A DNA stretch of 64,000 nt, from NCBI RefSeq assembly GCF_021401245.1, contig NZ_JACBFY010000005.1:124001-188000 (forward strand), read 5' to 3'. Positions 33,082-41,579 of the stretch are shown piece after piece. A program made the translations under genes and the position numbers. Origin of the DNA: Pseudacidovorax sp. NFM-22. GTDB taxonomy: Bacteria; Pseudomonadota; Gammaproteobacteria; Burkholderiales; Burkholderiaceae_C. Position 1 is the stretch's first letter. Each line of letters begins with the position of its first letter. The notes under the pieces are model-generated. The model had not been told where the DNA came from, did no database searches, and saw only the letters and a list, made by a program, of their open reading frames with translations.

Positions 33082-33897
33082 CTACTGCAGCGCGGCCGGC
33101 CGCGCGTAGCCGGGGAAGTCGCGGTCCAGCACCTGCTTGAAGAAGGGCGACCGGAAGGCCGCCTGCAGGTCGGCCACCCAGGGCGCGCCCTTGTCGGCCG
33201 TGCGCACGGCCGCCACCAGCAGGTAGTAGTCGGGCGTCTTCTCCAGCGCCACCGCATCGGTGAGCTTGAGGCCGGAGGAGATGGCGAAGTTGCCGTTGAT
33301 GACCGAGAAGTCGGTGTCGTCCAGCGCACGCGGCAGCTGGGCGGCTTCGAGTGGCACGAAGCGCAGCTTCTTGGGGTTGTCGGCGATGTCCTTCTCGGTC
33401 ACCTTGAGCGGGTCGACGCCGGCCTTGGTCTTGACCAGGCCGTACTGCTCCAGGAAGACGAAGGTACGGGCCAGGTTGGTGGGGTCGTTGGGCACGGCGA
33501 TGCGCGCGCCCTCCTTCACCTCGGCCACGGTCTTGAACTTGCGCGAGTACAGGCCCAGTGGCGCGATGGGGCCTTGCACCACGTCCGCGAGGTCCAGCTT
33601 GTTCTTCTCGGCGAAGTTCTTCAGATAGATGATGTGCTGGAAGTAGTTGGCGTCCAGCGAACCCTGGGCCAGGGCATGGTTGGGCTGCACGTAGTCGCTG
33701 AACTCGACGAGCTTGACCTTGTAGCCCTTCTGTTCGAGCTGCGGCTGGATGCCACGTCGCAGCACCTCGATGTTGGAGCCCGCGGTGGTGCCGATGACCA
33801 GCCCCTTCTTGCTGGCGACAGGCTGCTGCGCCAGCACGGGCAGCGCCAAGGAAGCGGCCAGGCTGGCCAGGAGAACGTGACGACGGAACAGGGACAT
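33082..33897 (-). CDS. metQ: MetQ/NlpA-family methionine-type binding protein
   Basis: 271 residues. The signal peptide ends LPVLAQ with no lipobox cysteine, unlike E. coli MetQ, so it is free in the periplasm. Family segments are LVEFSDYVQPNHALAQGSLD, ANYFQHIIYLKNF, LGLYSRKFKTVAEVKEGARI and AVPNDPTNLARTFVFLEQYG. It delivers methionine or a related sulfur compound to the MetNI translocator encoded just upstream in the same operon. It is clearly related to the proteins at 35792-36607 and 56389-57204, which are the same length. Confidence 0.9.
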   Translation of the reverse strand: MSLFRRHVLLASLAASLALPVLAQQPVASKKGLVIGTTAGSNIEVLRRGIQPQLEQKGYKVKLVEFSDYVQPNHALAQGSLDANYFQHIIYLKNFAEKNKLDLADVVQGPIAPLGLYSRKFKTVAEVKEGARIAVPNDPTNLARTFVFLEQYGLVKTKAGVDPLKVTEKDIADNPKKLRFVPLEAAQLPRALDDTDFSVINGNFAISSGLKLTDAVALEKTPDYYLLVAAVRTADKGAPWVADLQAAFRSPFFKQVLDRDFPGYARPAALQ

Positions 33898-33938
33898 GGG
33901 AGAGGGCCGAGGGGAGAGGAAGGAAGGGAGGGAAGCCT

Positions 33939-34601
33939 TCAGCGCTTGTCCAGCCGGTGCGCGATGGCATTGCCACCGAACTGGATGATCTGCACCAGCA
34001 CCACGAGCAGGGCCACGGTCAGCAGCATCACGTCGGTCTGGAAGCGGTAGTAGCCATAGCGGATGGCCAGGTCGCCGATGCCGCCGCCACCCACCACGCC
34101 GGCCACGGCCGAGTACGACAGGAAACTCACGGCCAGCACGGTGAGGGCCAGCACCAGGCCCGAGCGGGCCTCGCGCACCAGCACGCGCCACACGATCTGC
34201 AGCTCGGAGGCGCCCATGGCATGGGCCGCCTCGATGACGCCGCGCGGCACCTCGCGGATGCTCTGCTCCACCAGCCGCGCGAAATACGGGATGGCCGCCA
34301 CCGACAGCGGCACGGCCGCGGCCAGCGGCCCGATGGAGGTGCCCGCGATCACCCGCGTGAAGGGCACCAGCGCCACCAGCAGGATGATGAAGGGGAAGGA
34401 ACGCACGGTGTTCACCACCCAGCTCAGCACCAGGTAGGCCGGCCGGTGGTCCAGCGACTGGCCGGGACCGAGCAGGAAGAGCAGCACGCCCAGCGGGCCG
34501 CCCAGCACCAGGGCCGCGCCGAGGCCGATGGCCAGCATCAGCAGGGTCTGCTGCGTGGCGGTCCAGAGCTCGGGAAGGATGGCGAGGATGTTCTCAGACA
34601 T
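33939..34601 (-). CDS. metI: MetI-type methionine ABC permease
   Basis: 220 residues with five predicted membrane helices, the usual MetI size. Typical segments are TQQTLLMLAIG, VNTVRSFPFIILLVALVPFT, the EAA loop EVPRGVIEAAHAMGASELQI, and YSAVAGVVGGGGIGDLAIRY, a near-invariant MetI stretch. It overlaps the end of metN by 8 nt, so the two are translationally coupled. It forms the homodimeric pore of the MetNIQ-type importer. Confidence 0.95.
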   Translation of the reverse strand: MSENILAILPELWTATQQTLLMLAIGLGAALVLGGPLGVLLFLLGPGQSLDHRPAYLVLSWVVNTVRSFPFIILLVALVPFTRVIAGTSIGPLAAAVPLSVAAIPYFARLVEQSIREVPRGVIEAAHAMGASELQIVWRVLVREARSGLVLALTVLAVSFLSYSAVAGVVGGGGIGDLAIRYGYYRFQTDVMLLTVALLVVLVQIIQFGGNAIAHRLDKR

Positions 34602-35520
34602 GGGCGAGGCGGGCGATGGAGAGGGACGCCGTGGCAGCGTCGGCCGCAGGCGATGGGCGTGCCGCCGACGCCGGCGCAGCGGCGGTGGCGGCGTCGGCGG
34701 CAGCAGACGCCGCGGCCGGGGGCGACCAGGGCCGCTGCGCCATCTGTTCGGCCAGCTCGCGGCCCAGGCTGCTCAGGCGCGGCTCGGCCGCGACCTGGTC
34801 GACGTCGAACTGCTCCACCAGCGCGCCCTGCTCCAGCACGGCGACGCGGCGGCACAGCTGCTGCACCACGGGCAGTTCGTGCGTGACGATGACGATGGTC
34901 ACGCCCAGGCGTGCGTTGATCTCGCGCAGCGTGTGCAGCAGGGCCCGCGTGGTCTCGGCGTCGAGGGCCGAGGTGGGCTCGTCGCACAGCAGCACGTCGG
35001 GTCGCGGCGCCAGCGCACGGGCGATGGCCACGCGCTGCTTCTGCCCGCCCGAGAGCTGCGCCGGATAGGCGCCTGCCTTGTCGCCCAGGCCGACCAGGGC
35101 CAGGCATTCCTGTACCCGCGCCTCGATGTCGGCGCGCGAATGGCGGCCGTGGATGCGCAGCGGAAAGGCCACGTTCTCGGCCACGGTCGCGTTCTGCAGC
35201 AGATTGAACTGCTGGAAGATCATGCCGATGGACTGGCGCGTCTCGCGCAGTTCGCGGCGCCACAGGCGGGTCAGGTCGCGGCCGTTGACCAGCACCCGGC
35301 CGCCATCAGGCCGTTCCAGCAGGTTGATGAGGCGCAGCAGCGTGGACTTGCCGGCGCCGCTCTTGCCGATCAGGCCGAAGACCTCGCCGCGGCCGATGGC
35401 CAGCTGCAGCGGCTGCACGGCGGTGAAGCGGCGGCCATCGGGCAGCGCGAATTGCTTGTGCACGCCGTCGAGCCGGATCAGGGGTTCGGGGGCGGCAGCG
35501 TTGGGAGGGGCAAGGCTCAT
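34594..35520 (-). CDS. metN: MetN-type methionine ABC ATPase lacking the usual C-terminal regulatory domain
   Basis: 308 residues. ATPase motifs: Walker A IGKSGAGKST, Q loop IFQQFNLLQNATV, signature LSGGQKQR, Walker B VLLCDEPTSALD, switch histidine VTHEL. The core matches MetN, but after about residue 245 there is an Ala/Pro-rich stretch (AAASAAADAATAAAPAS) instead of the 100-residue NIL/ACT-like domain that senses methionine in E. coli MetN. Uptake may therefore not be shut off by internal methionine. It is first in metNIQ-mtnD-LLM and divergent from a second sulfur operon. Confidence 0.93.
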   Translation of the reverse strand: MSLAPPNAAAPEPLIRLDGVHKQFALPDGRRFTAVQPLQLAIGRGEVFGLIGKSGAGKSTLLRLINLLERPDGGRVLVNGRDLTRLWRRELRETRQSIGMIFQQFNLLQNATVAENVAFPLRIHGRHSRADIEARVQECLALVGLGDKAGAYPAQLSGGQKQRVAIARALAPRPDVLLCDEPTSALDAETTRALLHTLREINARLGVTIVIVTHELPVVQQLCRRVAVLEQGALVEQFDVDQVAAEPRLSSLGRELAEQMAQRPWSPPAAASAAADAATAAAPASAARPSPAADAATASLSIARLAHV

Positions 35521-35635
35521 GGGTCCGGGCAAGAGGGGCCGGCACGGTGAAGCACCGCACGGCCCGGCATGGCGAAGAGCACGACTGTGGGCCGACCCGC
35601 TGCCAAACCAAACGAATGAATCCGGCGTTGCTCAT

Positions 35636-35653
35636 GCGAAAAACATCCTTGGC
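35636..35653 (+). promoter_or_regulatory. copy A of recurrent 18-bp motif (GCGAAAAACATCCTTGGC)
   Basis: Lies in the 271-bp divergent region between metN and the NlpA-type gene. It matches copy B at 53715-53732 at 16 of 18 positions. A 15-nt match to the arm of the 55-kb palindromic repeat lies 7 bp to its left (35614-35628). It may be a shared operator for both operons. Confidence 0.4.
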
Positions 35654-35791
35654 ACGCCACGGCACCCCATGCCGCGCCGTTATGCGTCGCCCGGCTAAGC
35701 AATGGCGGAATGCTTCGTTCGCGACGGGCGGGCGGCCACGCACAGTGCGCCTCCCGGGCTGCTCCAGGCCTCATTCCCGACGATCCGCGCC

Positions 35792-36607
35792 ATGTCCTCC
35801 CCCTTCCGTCCCCGCCGCCTTGCGGTGCTCTCGCTCCTCGGCCTGGCGGCCTTCGCCGCGCACGCGGCCGAACTGGCCGTGGGCTTCATGCCCGGCCCCT
35901 ACCGCGACGCCTTCGCCAAGGGCATCGCGCCCCAGCTCGAAAAGAAGGGCTACCAGATCCGCTATGTCGAGTTCAGCCAGGGCGTGCAACCCAACGACGC
36001 GGTGCAGCGCGGCAACATCGACGCCAACATCTTCCAGCACACGCTCTACCTGCAGGCCACCAACAAGAGCCAGGGCTTCGACCTGGTGCCGGTGGTGCAT
36101 GTGCCCACCCCGCCGATGGGGCTGTATTCGCAGAAGCACCGCAAGCTGGCCGACGTGCCCGACGGCGCCACGGTCACCCTGCCGGCTGACCCGGTCAACG
36201 CAGCGCGCGCGCTCAACATCCTGGCGGGGCTGGGCTGGGTGCAGCTGAAGCCGGGCGTGGACCCGATCAGCGTCTCCGAGCGCGATGTCGTCGCCAATCC
36301 CAAGCGGCTCAAGCTGGTGCCGCTGGACGCGGCCCAGGCGCCGCGCTCGCTGGCCGATGCCGACCTGGCGGCCGTGCAGGGCAACTTCGCCGTCGCCTCG
36401 GGGTTGAAGCTCACCGAGGCGCTCAAGCTCGAAGACATGACGCTGCCCTACGTGAACGTGGTGGCCGTCAAGCGCGGCAACGAGAACGCGGCCTTCGCCC
36501 GCGACATCGCCGAGGCTTACCGCTCGGCCGAGTTCCAGCGCTTCTTCCGCGCCAACCCGGTGTGGGCCGGCTACCGGCTGCCCGACTACTTCACCGCGGC
36601 CCAATGA
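35792..36607 (+). CDS. NlpA/MetQ-family periplasmic binding protein
   Basis: 271 residues from the ATG at 35792; the open frame begins upstream without coding character. The signal peptide ends AAHAAEL with no lipobox. Segments YVEFSQGVQPNDAVQRGNID, ANIFQHTLYLQA and GLYSQKHRKLADVPDGATVT place it in the MetQ family. It starts the four-gene operon with two acyl-CoA-dehydrogenase-like flavoproteins and an LLM monooxygenase. No permease genes are in this operon; the divergent MetNI pair could serve it. Probably binds an organosulfur compound other than, or in addition to, methionine. Confidence 0.9.
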   Translation: MSSPFRPRRLAVLSLLGLAAFAAHAAELAVGFMPGPYRDAFAKGIAPQLEKKGYQIRYVEFSQGVQPNDAVQRGNIDANIFQHTLYLQATNKSQGFDLVPVVHVPTPPMGLYSQKHRKLADVPDGATVTLPADPVNAARALNILAGLGWVQLKPGVDPISVSERDVVANPKRLKLVPLDAAQAPRSLADADLAAVQGNFAVASGLKLTEALKLEDMTLPYVNVVAVKRGNENAAFARDIAEAYRSAEFQRFFRANPVWAGYRLPDYFTAAQ

Positions 36608-37887
36608 CCGCCCGCACCCTGGCCACCACCCAAAGCAACCCGTCGAGCGCCAGAACCCAGGCCGTCACCGTGAGCACGCCCCCCTTCTTCGACCAGCCGG
36701 GCGCCGACACCTGGCAGGCCCGCGCCCATGGGTTGCGACAGGCGCTGCAAGCGGACGCGCCCACGCGCGACCAGGCCGGCGGCCGGCCCGTGGCCGCGCA
36801 GGCACTGCTCAAGGGCAGCGGCCTGCTGCCGGCCCTGGTGCCCGTGCATCAGGGCGGCGGGGGCGCCGCGGTGTCCAGCCTGCTGCGCGCCGTGCGTGAG
36901 CTGGCTCGCACCGATGCCTCGGTCGCCTTGCTGCTGGGCCATCACATCGCGGCCGTGCTGGGCCTGGCGGTGCACGGCAGCGCACAGGCCCAGGCCCTGC
37001 TGGACGCCACGGCCCGGCAGCGCTGGCTGTGGACGCATCCGCTGGACACCGACCTGCCCACGCTGGGCGCCCGGCGCATCGGCGCGGGCTGGCTGCTCGA
37101 CGGCCAGCTGCATGCCACGGCCGGCCTGCATGCCGCCGACCGCCTGCTGCTGAGCTGGCCCGATGTGCGCGGACCGCGCGTGACGGCCAGCCTGCGGCTG
37201 GACCATCCGGGCGTCGGCGAAGCCCTGCTGGACGACGGCTTCGGCCTGCGCCAGGCCGGCGGCGGCAGCCTGCGCCTCTCGGCCGTGCAGCTGGGCGAGC
37301 CCGAACTGCTCGGCCCCGCGGTCCGTCCCACCTCGCCGCGCGCCGACCTGCCGGCCCTGCTGCAGCAGGCCGCCCAGCTGGAGGTCTTCATCGGCAGCGC
37401 CTGGGGTGCGCTGGACGAAGGCCGCGCCTACACCCTCACCGCCTCGCGGCCCTGGATCCATTCCGGCGTCGAGCGCCACGAGGACGATCCGTGGATCCAG
37501 CGCCGCTACGGCGAACTCGCGCTGCGCGTGCAGGCGGCCACCGAGCTGGCCGACCGCGCCGGCCGGGCCTTCGACCTGGCCCAGGCCGCGGGCGACGACC
37601 TGGAGGCCGCCACCCGCGATGCGCTGGCGGTGCAGATCGCCACCGCCCATCTGGAGGCGGCCGAGGCGGCCGACGCCGCCGGCAGCGGCATCTTCGAGCT
37701 GATGGGCGCACGCTCGGCCACGGTGGCCAATGGCTACGACCGTTTCTGGCGCGACACGCGCACGCTGCGCCTGCCGCAGCGCACCGACGCACGCCAGCGC
37801 GCCCTGGGCCGCTGGCTGCTGGGGGGCGCCGTGCCCCTGTCCACGCCGGCCACGCCCACGGCCGTCTTCGCGCCCCCATCGCCATGA
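36604..37887 (+). CDS. acyl-CoA dehydrogenase-like flavoprotein, divergent SfnB/DszC relative
   Basis: 427 residues; the ATG at 36604 overlaps the previous stop (ATGA). It has the acyl-CoA dehydrogenase plan: helical N terminus, central beta domain (WLWTHPLDTDLPTLGARRIG, LHATAGLHAADRLLLSWP) and helical C terminus (AAEAADAAGSGIFELMGARS, NGYDRFWRDTRTL). Where its partner has FTSGSHVADWLSIAW it has ATAGLHAADRLLLSWP, so the flavin/substrate pocket looks altered. Relatives (DszC, SfnB, SoxC) are flavin-dependent sulfur oxygenases. It may be a second enzyme or a non-catalytic partner subunit of the next gene product. Confidence 0.85.
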   Translation: MTARTLATTQSNPSSARTQAVTVSTPPFFDQPGADTWQARAHGLRQALQADAPTRDQAGGRPVAAQALLKGSGLLPALVPVHQGGGGAAVSSLLRAVRELARTDASVALLLGHHIAAVLGLAVHGSAQAQALLDATARQRWLWTHPLDTDLPTLGARRIGAGWLLDGQLHATAGLHAADRLLLSWPDVRGPRVTASLRLDHPGVGEALLDDGFGLRQAGGGSLRLSAVQLGEPELLGPAVRPTSPRADLPALLQQAAQLEVFIGSAWGALDEGRAYTLTASRPWIHSGVERHEDDPWIQRRYGELALRVQAATELADRAGRAFDLAQAAGDDLEAATRDALAVQIATAHLEAAEAADAAGSGIFELMGARSATVANGYDRFWRDTRTLRLPQRTDARQRALGRWLLGGAVPLSTPATPTAVFAPPSP

Positions 37888-39155
37888 GCGCGCGCCGCAC
37901 AGCCCACGCCGGAGGTCTTCCCTTGAGCGCCGTCATCCTGCCCCACCCCACCTTGCAAGAACAGGCACCGCCCGCGCTGTTCGAGCCCGAAAGCGCCAAC
38001 CCCTACATCACGCGCGCTGCCGCGCTGCGCCCGCTGTTCGCCCGCGACGCGGCCGAGCGCGACCGCGCCGGCGGCCGGCCCTCGGCGCAGATCGCCCTGC
38101 TGCGCCAGGAAGGCCTGCTGGCCCTGCTGCTGCCCACGGCCGTGGGCGGCGAGGCCCAGCCCTGGTCCACCGCCCTGCGCATCACGCGACTGCTGTCGCA
38201 GGTGGACAGCTCCGTCGGCCACCTCTATGGCTACCACTACGTCAGCCTGCTCGGCCTGGGGCTGCGCCAGGTGCCGGCCCAGGTCGAGCCGCTGTGGCGC
38301 CGCTCCGCGCAGGCGCAATGGTTCTGGGGCAACACGGCCAACAGCTTCTCCAAGAGCCTGTTCGGGCGCCGCGAGGGTGACCACTTCGTGCTCGACGGCT
38401 TCCGGCCTTTCACCTCGGGCTCGCACGTGGCCGACTGGCTCTCCATCGCCTGGGAGGACGCCGCCACCGGCGAGCGCCGCACCGCCGCCATCGAGGCCGG
38501 CCGCGAAGGCGTGGTGATCGAGGACGACTGGGATGGCATCGGCCAGCGCCAGACCGGCAGCGGCCGGGTCAGCTTCCATGGCGTGCGCGTGCATGCCGAC
38601 GAGGTTCTTGGCCCGCCCGCCCCGCTGGACCCGACCCGCGCGCCGGCCGAGCCCTGGCGCACCGTCACGCCGCTGTTGCAGCAGAGCGTGCTGCTCAACG
38701 TCTTCGTCGGCATTGCGCAGGGCGCCGTGCGCATGGCGCGCGACACGCTGCTGGACGCGCCCGCCTCGCGCCGGCTGCAGCATGACCCCGGCGTGCAGCG
38801 CCTGCTGGGCGAGCTGTGGAGCCGCACCCGCGCCGCCACCGCGCTGGCCGACCGCGCCCTGCGCGCCCTGGACGCCGCCACCGCACGCGGCGTGCACCTC
38901 ACGGCCGAGGAGCGCGGCGAGGCCGCCGTCGCCATCGCCGCGGCCAACGTGCTGGCCGGCGAGGTCGCGCTGCAGGCCGCCACGGGCCTGATCGAAGCGC
39001 TCGGACCGCTGGCCGCCGACCGCGGCGCCGGGCTCGACCGTTTCTGGCGCAACGTGCGCATCCACACCCTGCACAACCCGGCCGAATACAAGGTCCGCAA
39101 CGTCGGACGCCACTTTCTTTCGGGCCAGCCGCCCGCCCCTGGAACCTTCCAATGA
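37884..39155 (+). CDS. SfnB/DszC-like flavin-dependent sulfur oxygenase (acyl-CoA dehydrogenase fold)
   Basis: 423 residues; starts inside the previous stop (ATGA at 37884-37887). Typical DszC/SfnB segments are RITRLLSQVDSSVGHLYGYH, WFWGNTANSFSKSLFGRR, FRPFTSGSHVADWLSIAWED, DDWDGIGQRQTGSGRVSF and the C-terminal RFWRNVRIHTLHNPAEYKVR. DszC oxidises dibenzothiophene to the sulfone; SfnB-type proteins work in dimethyl sulfone and related sulfur scavenging. Its product could feed the NtaA/DszA-type monooxygenase encoded next. Exact substrate is unknown. Confidence 0.9.
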   Translation: MSARRTAHAGGLPLSAVILPHPTLQEQAPPALFEPESANPYITRAAALRPLFARDAAERDRAGGRPSAQIALLRQEGLLALLLPTAVGGEAQPWSTALRITRLLSQVDSSVGHLYGYHYVSLLGLGLRQVPAQVEPLWRRSAQAQWFWGNTANSFSKSLFGRREGDHFVLDGFRPFTSGSHVADWLSIAWEDAATGERRTAAIEAGREGVVIEDDWDGIGQRQTGSGRVSFHGVRVHADEVLGPPAPLDPTRAPAEPWRTVTPLLQQSVLLNVFVGIAQGAVRMARDTLLDAPASRRLQHDPGVQRLLGELWSRTRAATALADRALRALDAATARGVHLTAEERGEAAVAIAAANVLAGEVALQAATGLIEALGPLAADRGAGLDRFWRNVRIHTLHNPAEYKVRNVGRHFLSGQPPAPGTFQ

Positions 39156-40495
39156 CCGCTCCCCGTCCCCGCCAGCTGCACCTCAACATCAACGCCCTGC
39201 ACTCCGGCTTCGTGCCCTCGGCCTGGCGCCTGCCCGAAAGCGAGCCCGGCGCCTTCATCGACGTGCACCACTACGTGCGCCTCGCACGCATCGCCGAAGC
39301 CGGGAAGCTCGACGCGATCTTCCTGGCCGACAACGCGGCCATCGTCGACCAGATCGACTTCCGCCCCATCACCGCGCTTGAGCCCACGGTGCTGCTCACC
39401 GCCGTGGCCGCCGCCACCACCCACCTGGGTGTGATCGGCACCGCCTCCACCAGCTACAACGAGCCCTACAACATCGCCCGCCGCTTCGCCTCGCTCGACC
39501 TGGTCAGCGGCGGCCGCGCGGGCTGGAACGTGGTCACCACCGCCGACCTGCCCTCGGCCCGCAACTTCGGCCTGGAGGCCGTCCCCGACCATGCCCAGCG
39601 CTACCGCCGCGCCGACGAGTTCACCCAGCTGGTGAAGGACCTGTGGGACAGCTGGGAGGACGACGCCTTCATCGGCGACAAGGCCGCCGGCCGCTTCGTG
39701 GACCTGGCAAAGGTGCATCCGGTGCGCCACCGCGGCGAGTTCTTCTCGGTGCAGGGCCCGCTGAACCTGCCGCGCTCGCCGCAAGGCCGGCCGGTGCTGG
39801 TGCAGGCCGGCGCCTCGGCCGACGGCCGCGAACTGGCCGCGCGCCACGCCGAGGCCGTGTTCAGCGCCTCGCAGTCCTTCGAGGAATCGCTGGACTACGC
39901 CCGCGGCCTCAAGCAGCGTGCCGAGGCCCTGGGCCGCGGCCCCGACGCGGTGAAGGTGCTGGCGGGCCTGACCACCATCATCGGCAGCACCGAGGCCGAG
40001 GCCCGCCGTCGGCGCGACCAGCTGGTGGACCTGATCCCCTGGAACTACAGCCTTACCCGCCTTGCCGGCACGCTGGGCGTGCCCGTGGACAGGCTGAAGC
40101 TGGACGAGCGCCTGCCCGACGACCTGAGTCTTCCGGGCAGCGGCAATGGCAACCACACCTTCTTCCACGCCACGCTGGCGCATGCGCGACGCGGGCAGTT
40201 CACGGTGCGCGAGCTGATCCGCGAGCTGGCCGGCGGCGGCGGCCACCGCGTCATCGTCGGCACGCCCGAGCAGATCGCCGACGACATCGAGCACTGGTTC
40301 AAGGCTGGTGCGGCCGATGGCTTCAACCTGATGCCCGACCAGCTGCCGGGCGGTCTGCAGGACTTCGTGGACGGCGTGGTGCCGATCCTGCAGCGCCGGG
40401 GCATCTTCCGCACCGCCTACGAGGGCCGGACGCTGCGCGAGCACCTGGGGCTGGCGCGGCCGGCCGGCCGGGAGGCGACGCGTCGGGCCGCCTGA
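39152..40495 (+). CDS. LLM-class FMN-dependent monooxygenase (NtaA/DszA type)
   Basis: 447 residues; the ATG overlaps the previous stop by 4 nt. Family segments: QLHLNINALHSGFVPSAWRL, DAIFLADNAAIVDQIDF, LDLVSGGRAGWNVVTTADLP, SPQGRPVLVQAGASADGREL, GTPEQIADDIEHWFKAGAAD. It is a paralogue of the monooxygenase at 31042-32415 across the divergent region. With the DszC-like proteins it resembles the DszC-DszA order of reactions (S-oxidation, then C-S cleavage). Reduced FMN must come from a reductase outside the window. The LysR gene downstream is convergent, 60 bp away. Confidence 0.92.
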   Translation: MTAPRPRQLHLNINALHSGFVPSAWRLPESEPGAFIDVHHYVRLARIAEAGKLDAIFLADNAAIVDQIDFRPITALEPTVLLTAVAAATTHLGVIGTASTSYNEPYNIARRFASLDLVSGGRAGWNVVTTADLPSARNFGLEAVPDHAQRYRRADEFTQLVKDLWDSWEDDAFIGDKAAGRFVDLAKVHPVRHRGEFFSVQGPLNLPRSPQGRPVLVQAGASADGRELAARHAEAVFSASQSFEESLDYARGLKQRAEALGRGPDAVKVLAGLTTIIGSTEAEARRRRDQLVDLIPWNYSLTRLAGTLGVPVDRLKLDERLPDDLSLPGSGNGNHTFFHATLAHARRGQFTVRELIRELAGGGGHRVIVGTPEQIADDIEHWFKAGAADGFNLMPDQLPGGLQDFVDGVVPILQRRGIFRTAYEGRTLREHLGLARPAGREATRRAA

Positions 40496-40555
40496 GCGCG
40501 CTGGTACGCACCCGCCCCCCGCTAAGCCCTACGGGCGCCCCAGCCGCGCACCCCT

Positions 40556-41524
40556 TCAGCCAGGGGCCGGCTGGCCTTGCTCCTGCGCCGCTGCCTCCAG
40601 CATCCAGTCGCGCAGTGCGGAAACCGCGGCGTCGGCTTCGCGTTCGGCGTTGAGCACCAGGGTGTAGTCGGGCGCACGCCAGGTCGTTGCGCGCAGTGGG
40701 CACACCAGCCGACCGGCCGCAAGATCGCGTTGGACCAGAGGCAGGGAGACCAGCGCCACGCCCAGGCCTTCCACCGCGGCGGCCTGCTGCAGGAACACAT
40801 GCTCGAATTCCATCTGGCGCTCTGGCAGGAGCCGGGGCACGCCGGCCTCGCGCAGCCACTGCGCCCAGGCGCCCCGGGTGCTGGCGGAGTGCAGAAGGGT
40901 GTGCTGGCGAAGATCCTCCACGCTGCCGATGGGATGGTCACGCAGCAGCGCCGGACTGCAGGCCGGCAGCCGCTCGTCCGCCATGAGCCTGAGCGAGACC
41001 AGACCGGCGCCCTGCTCAGGCCCGGACCGCACGCCGATGTCGAAGGCATCGCCCACATAGCGCAGCTTGCGTGAGGTGGTCGACACCAGCACGTCGACGT
41101 CCGGAAAGCGCCGCTGGAACGCGGGCAATCGCGGCAGCAGCCAGCTTAGCGCGAAGCTGACCAGCGCATTGACCTTGACGGTTCCAGACACATGCGCAGC
41201 GAGCCTGCGATTGCGCAGCCGGGCGGAGCCCGCCGCCAGCCGGTCGAAAGCGGCGCCCACATCGGCGAACAGGGTCGCGCCCTCTGCGGTCAACTGCACA
41301 CCGCGCGCGCGGCGCTCGAACAAGGGCTTGCCGAACCATTGCTCCAGCAGGCGGATCTGCTTGCCGACCGCCCAATGGGTCACGTTGAGCGCCACCGCCG
41401 CAGCCGCAAAGCTCCCGTGCGTGGCCACCGCTTCAAAGCTGCGCAATGCGTTGAGGGGCGGCACTTGACCACGGCCCGGCGCGCGCTCGGCAATCTCAAC
41501 GGAAGAGGGACTTTTTCTCCCCAT
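40556..41524 (-). CDS. LysR-family transcriptional regulator, GcvA type
   Basis: 322 residues from the ATG at 41524. The helix-turn-helix region (PPLNALRSFEAVATHGSFAA, HWAVGKQIRLLEQWFGKPLF) starts after a 25-residue leader, and LSWLLPRLPAFQRRFPDVDV follows; this arrangement is that of GcvA-like regulators. It is divergent from the MFS gene with 55 bp between starts, so it probably controls that transporter, and convergent with the sulfur operon. Confidence 0.92.
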   Translation of the reverse strand: MGRKSPSSVEIAERAPGRGQVPPLNALRSFEAVATHGSFAAAAVALNVTHWAVGKQIRLLEQWFGKPLFERRARGVQLTAEGATLFADVGAAFDRLAAGSARLRNRRLAAHVSGTVKVNALVSFALSWLLPRLPAFQRRFPDVDVLVSTTSRKLRYVGDAFDIGVRSGPEQGAGLVSLRLMADERLPACSPALLRDHPIGSVEDLRQHTLLHSASTRGAWAQWLREAGVPRLLPERQMEFEHVFLQQAAAVEGLGVALVSLPLVQRDLAAGRLVCPLRATTWRAPDYTLVLNAEREADAAVSALRDWMLEAAAQEQGQPAPG

Positions 41525-41579
41525 AGGCGCGAGATTATGTCTGTGGTGAGGCAGGCCACGCGGACTTAGCATCGAGCCC

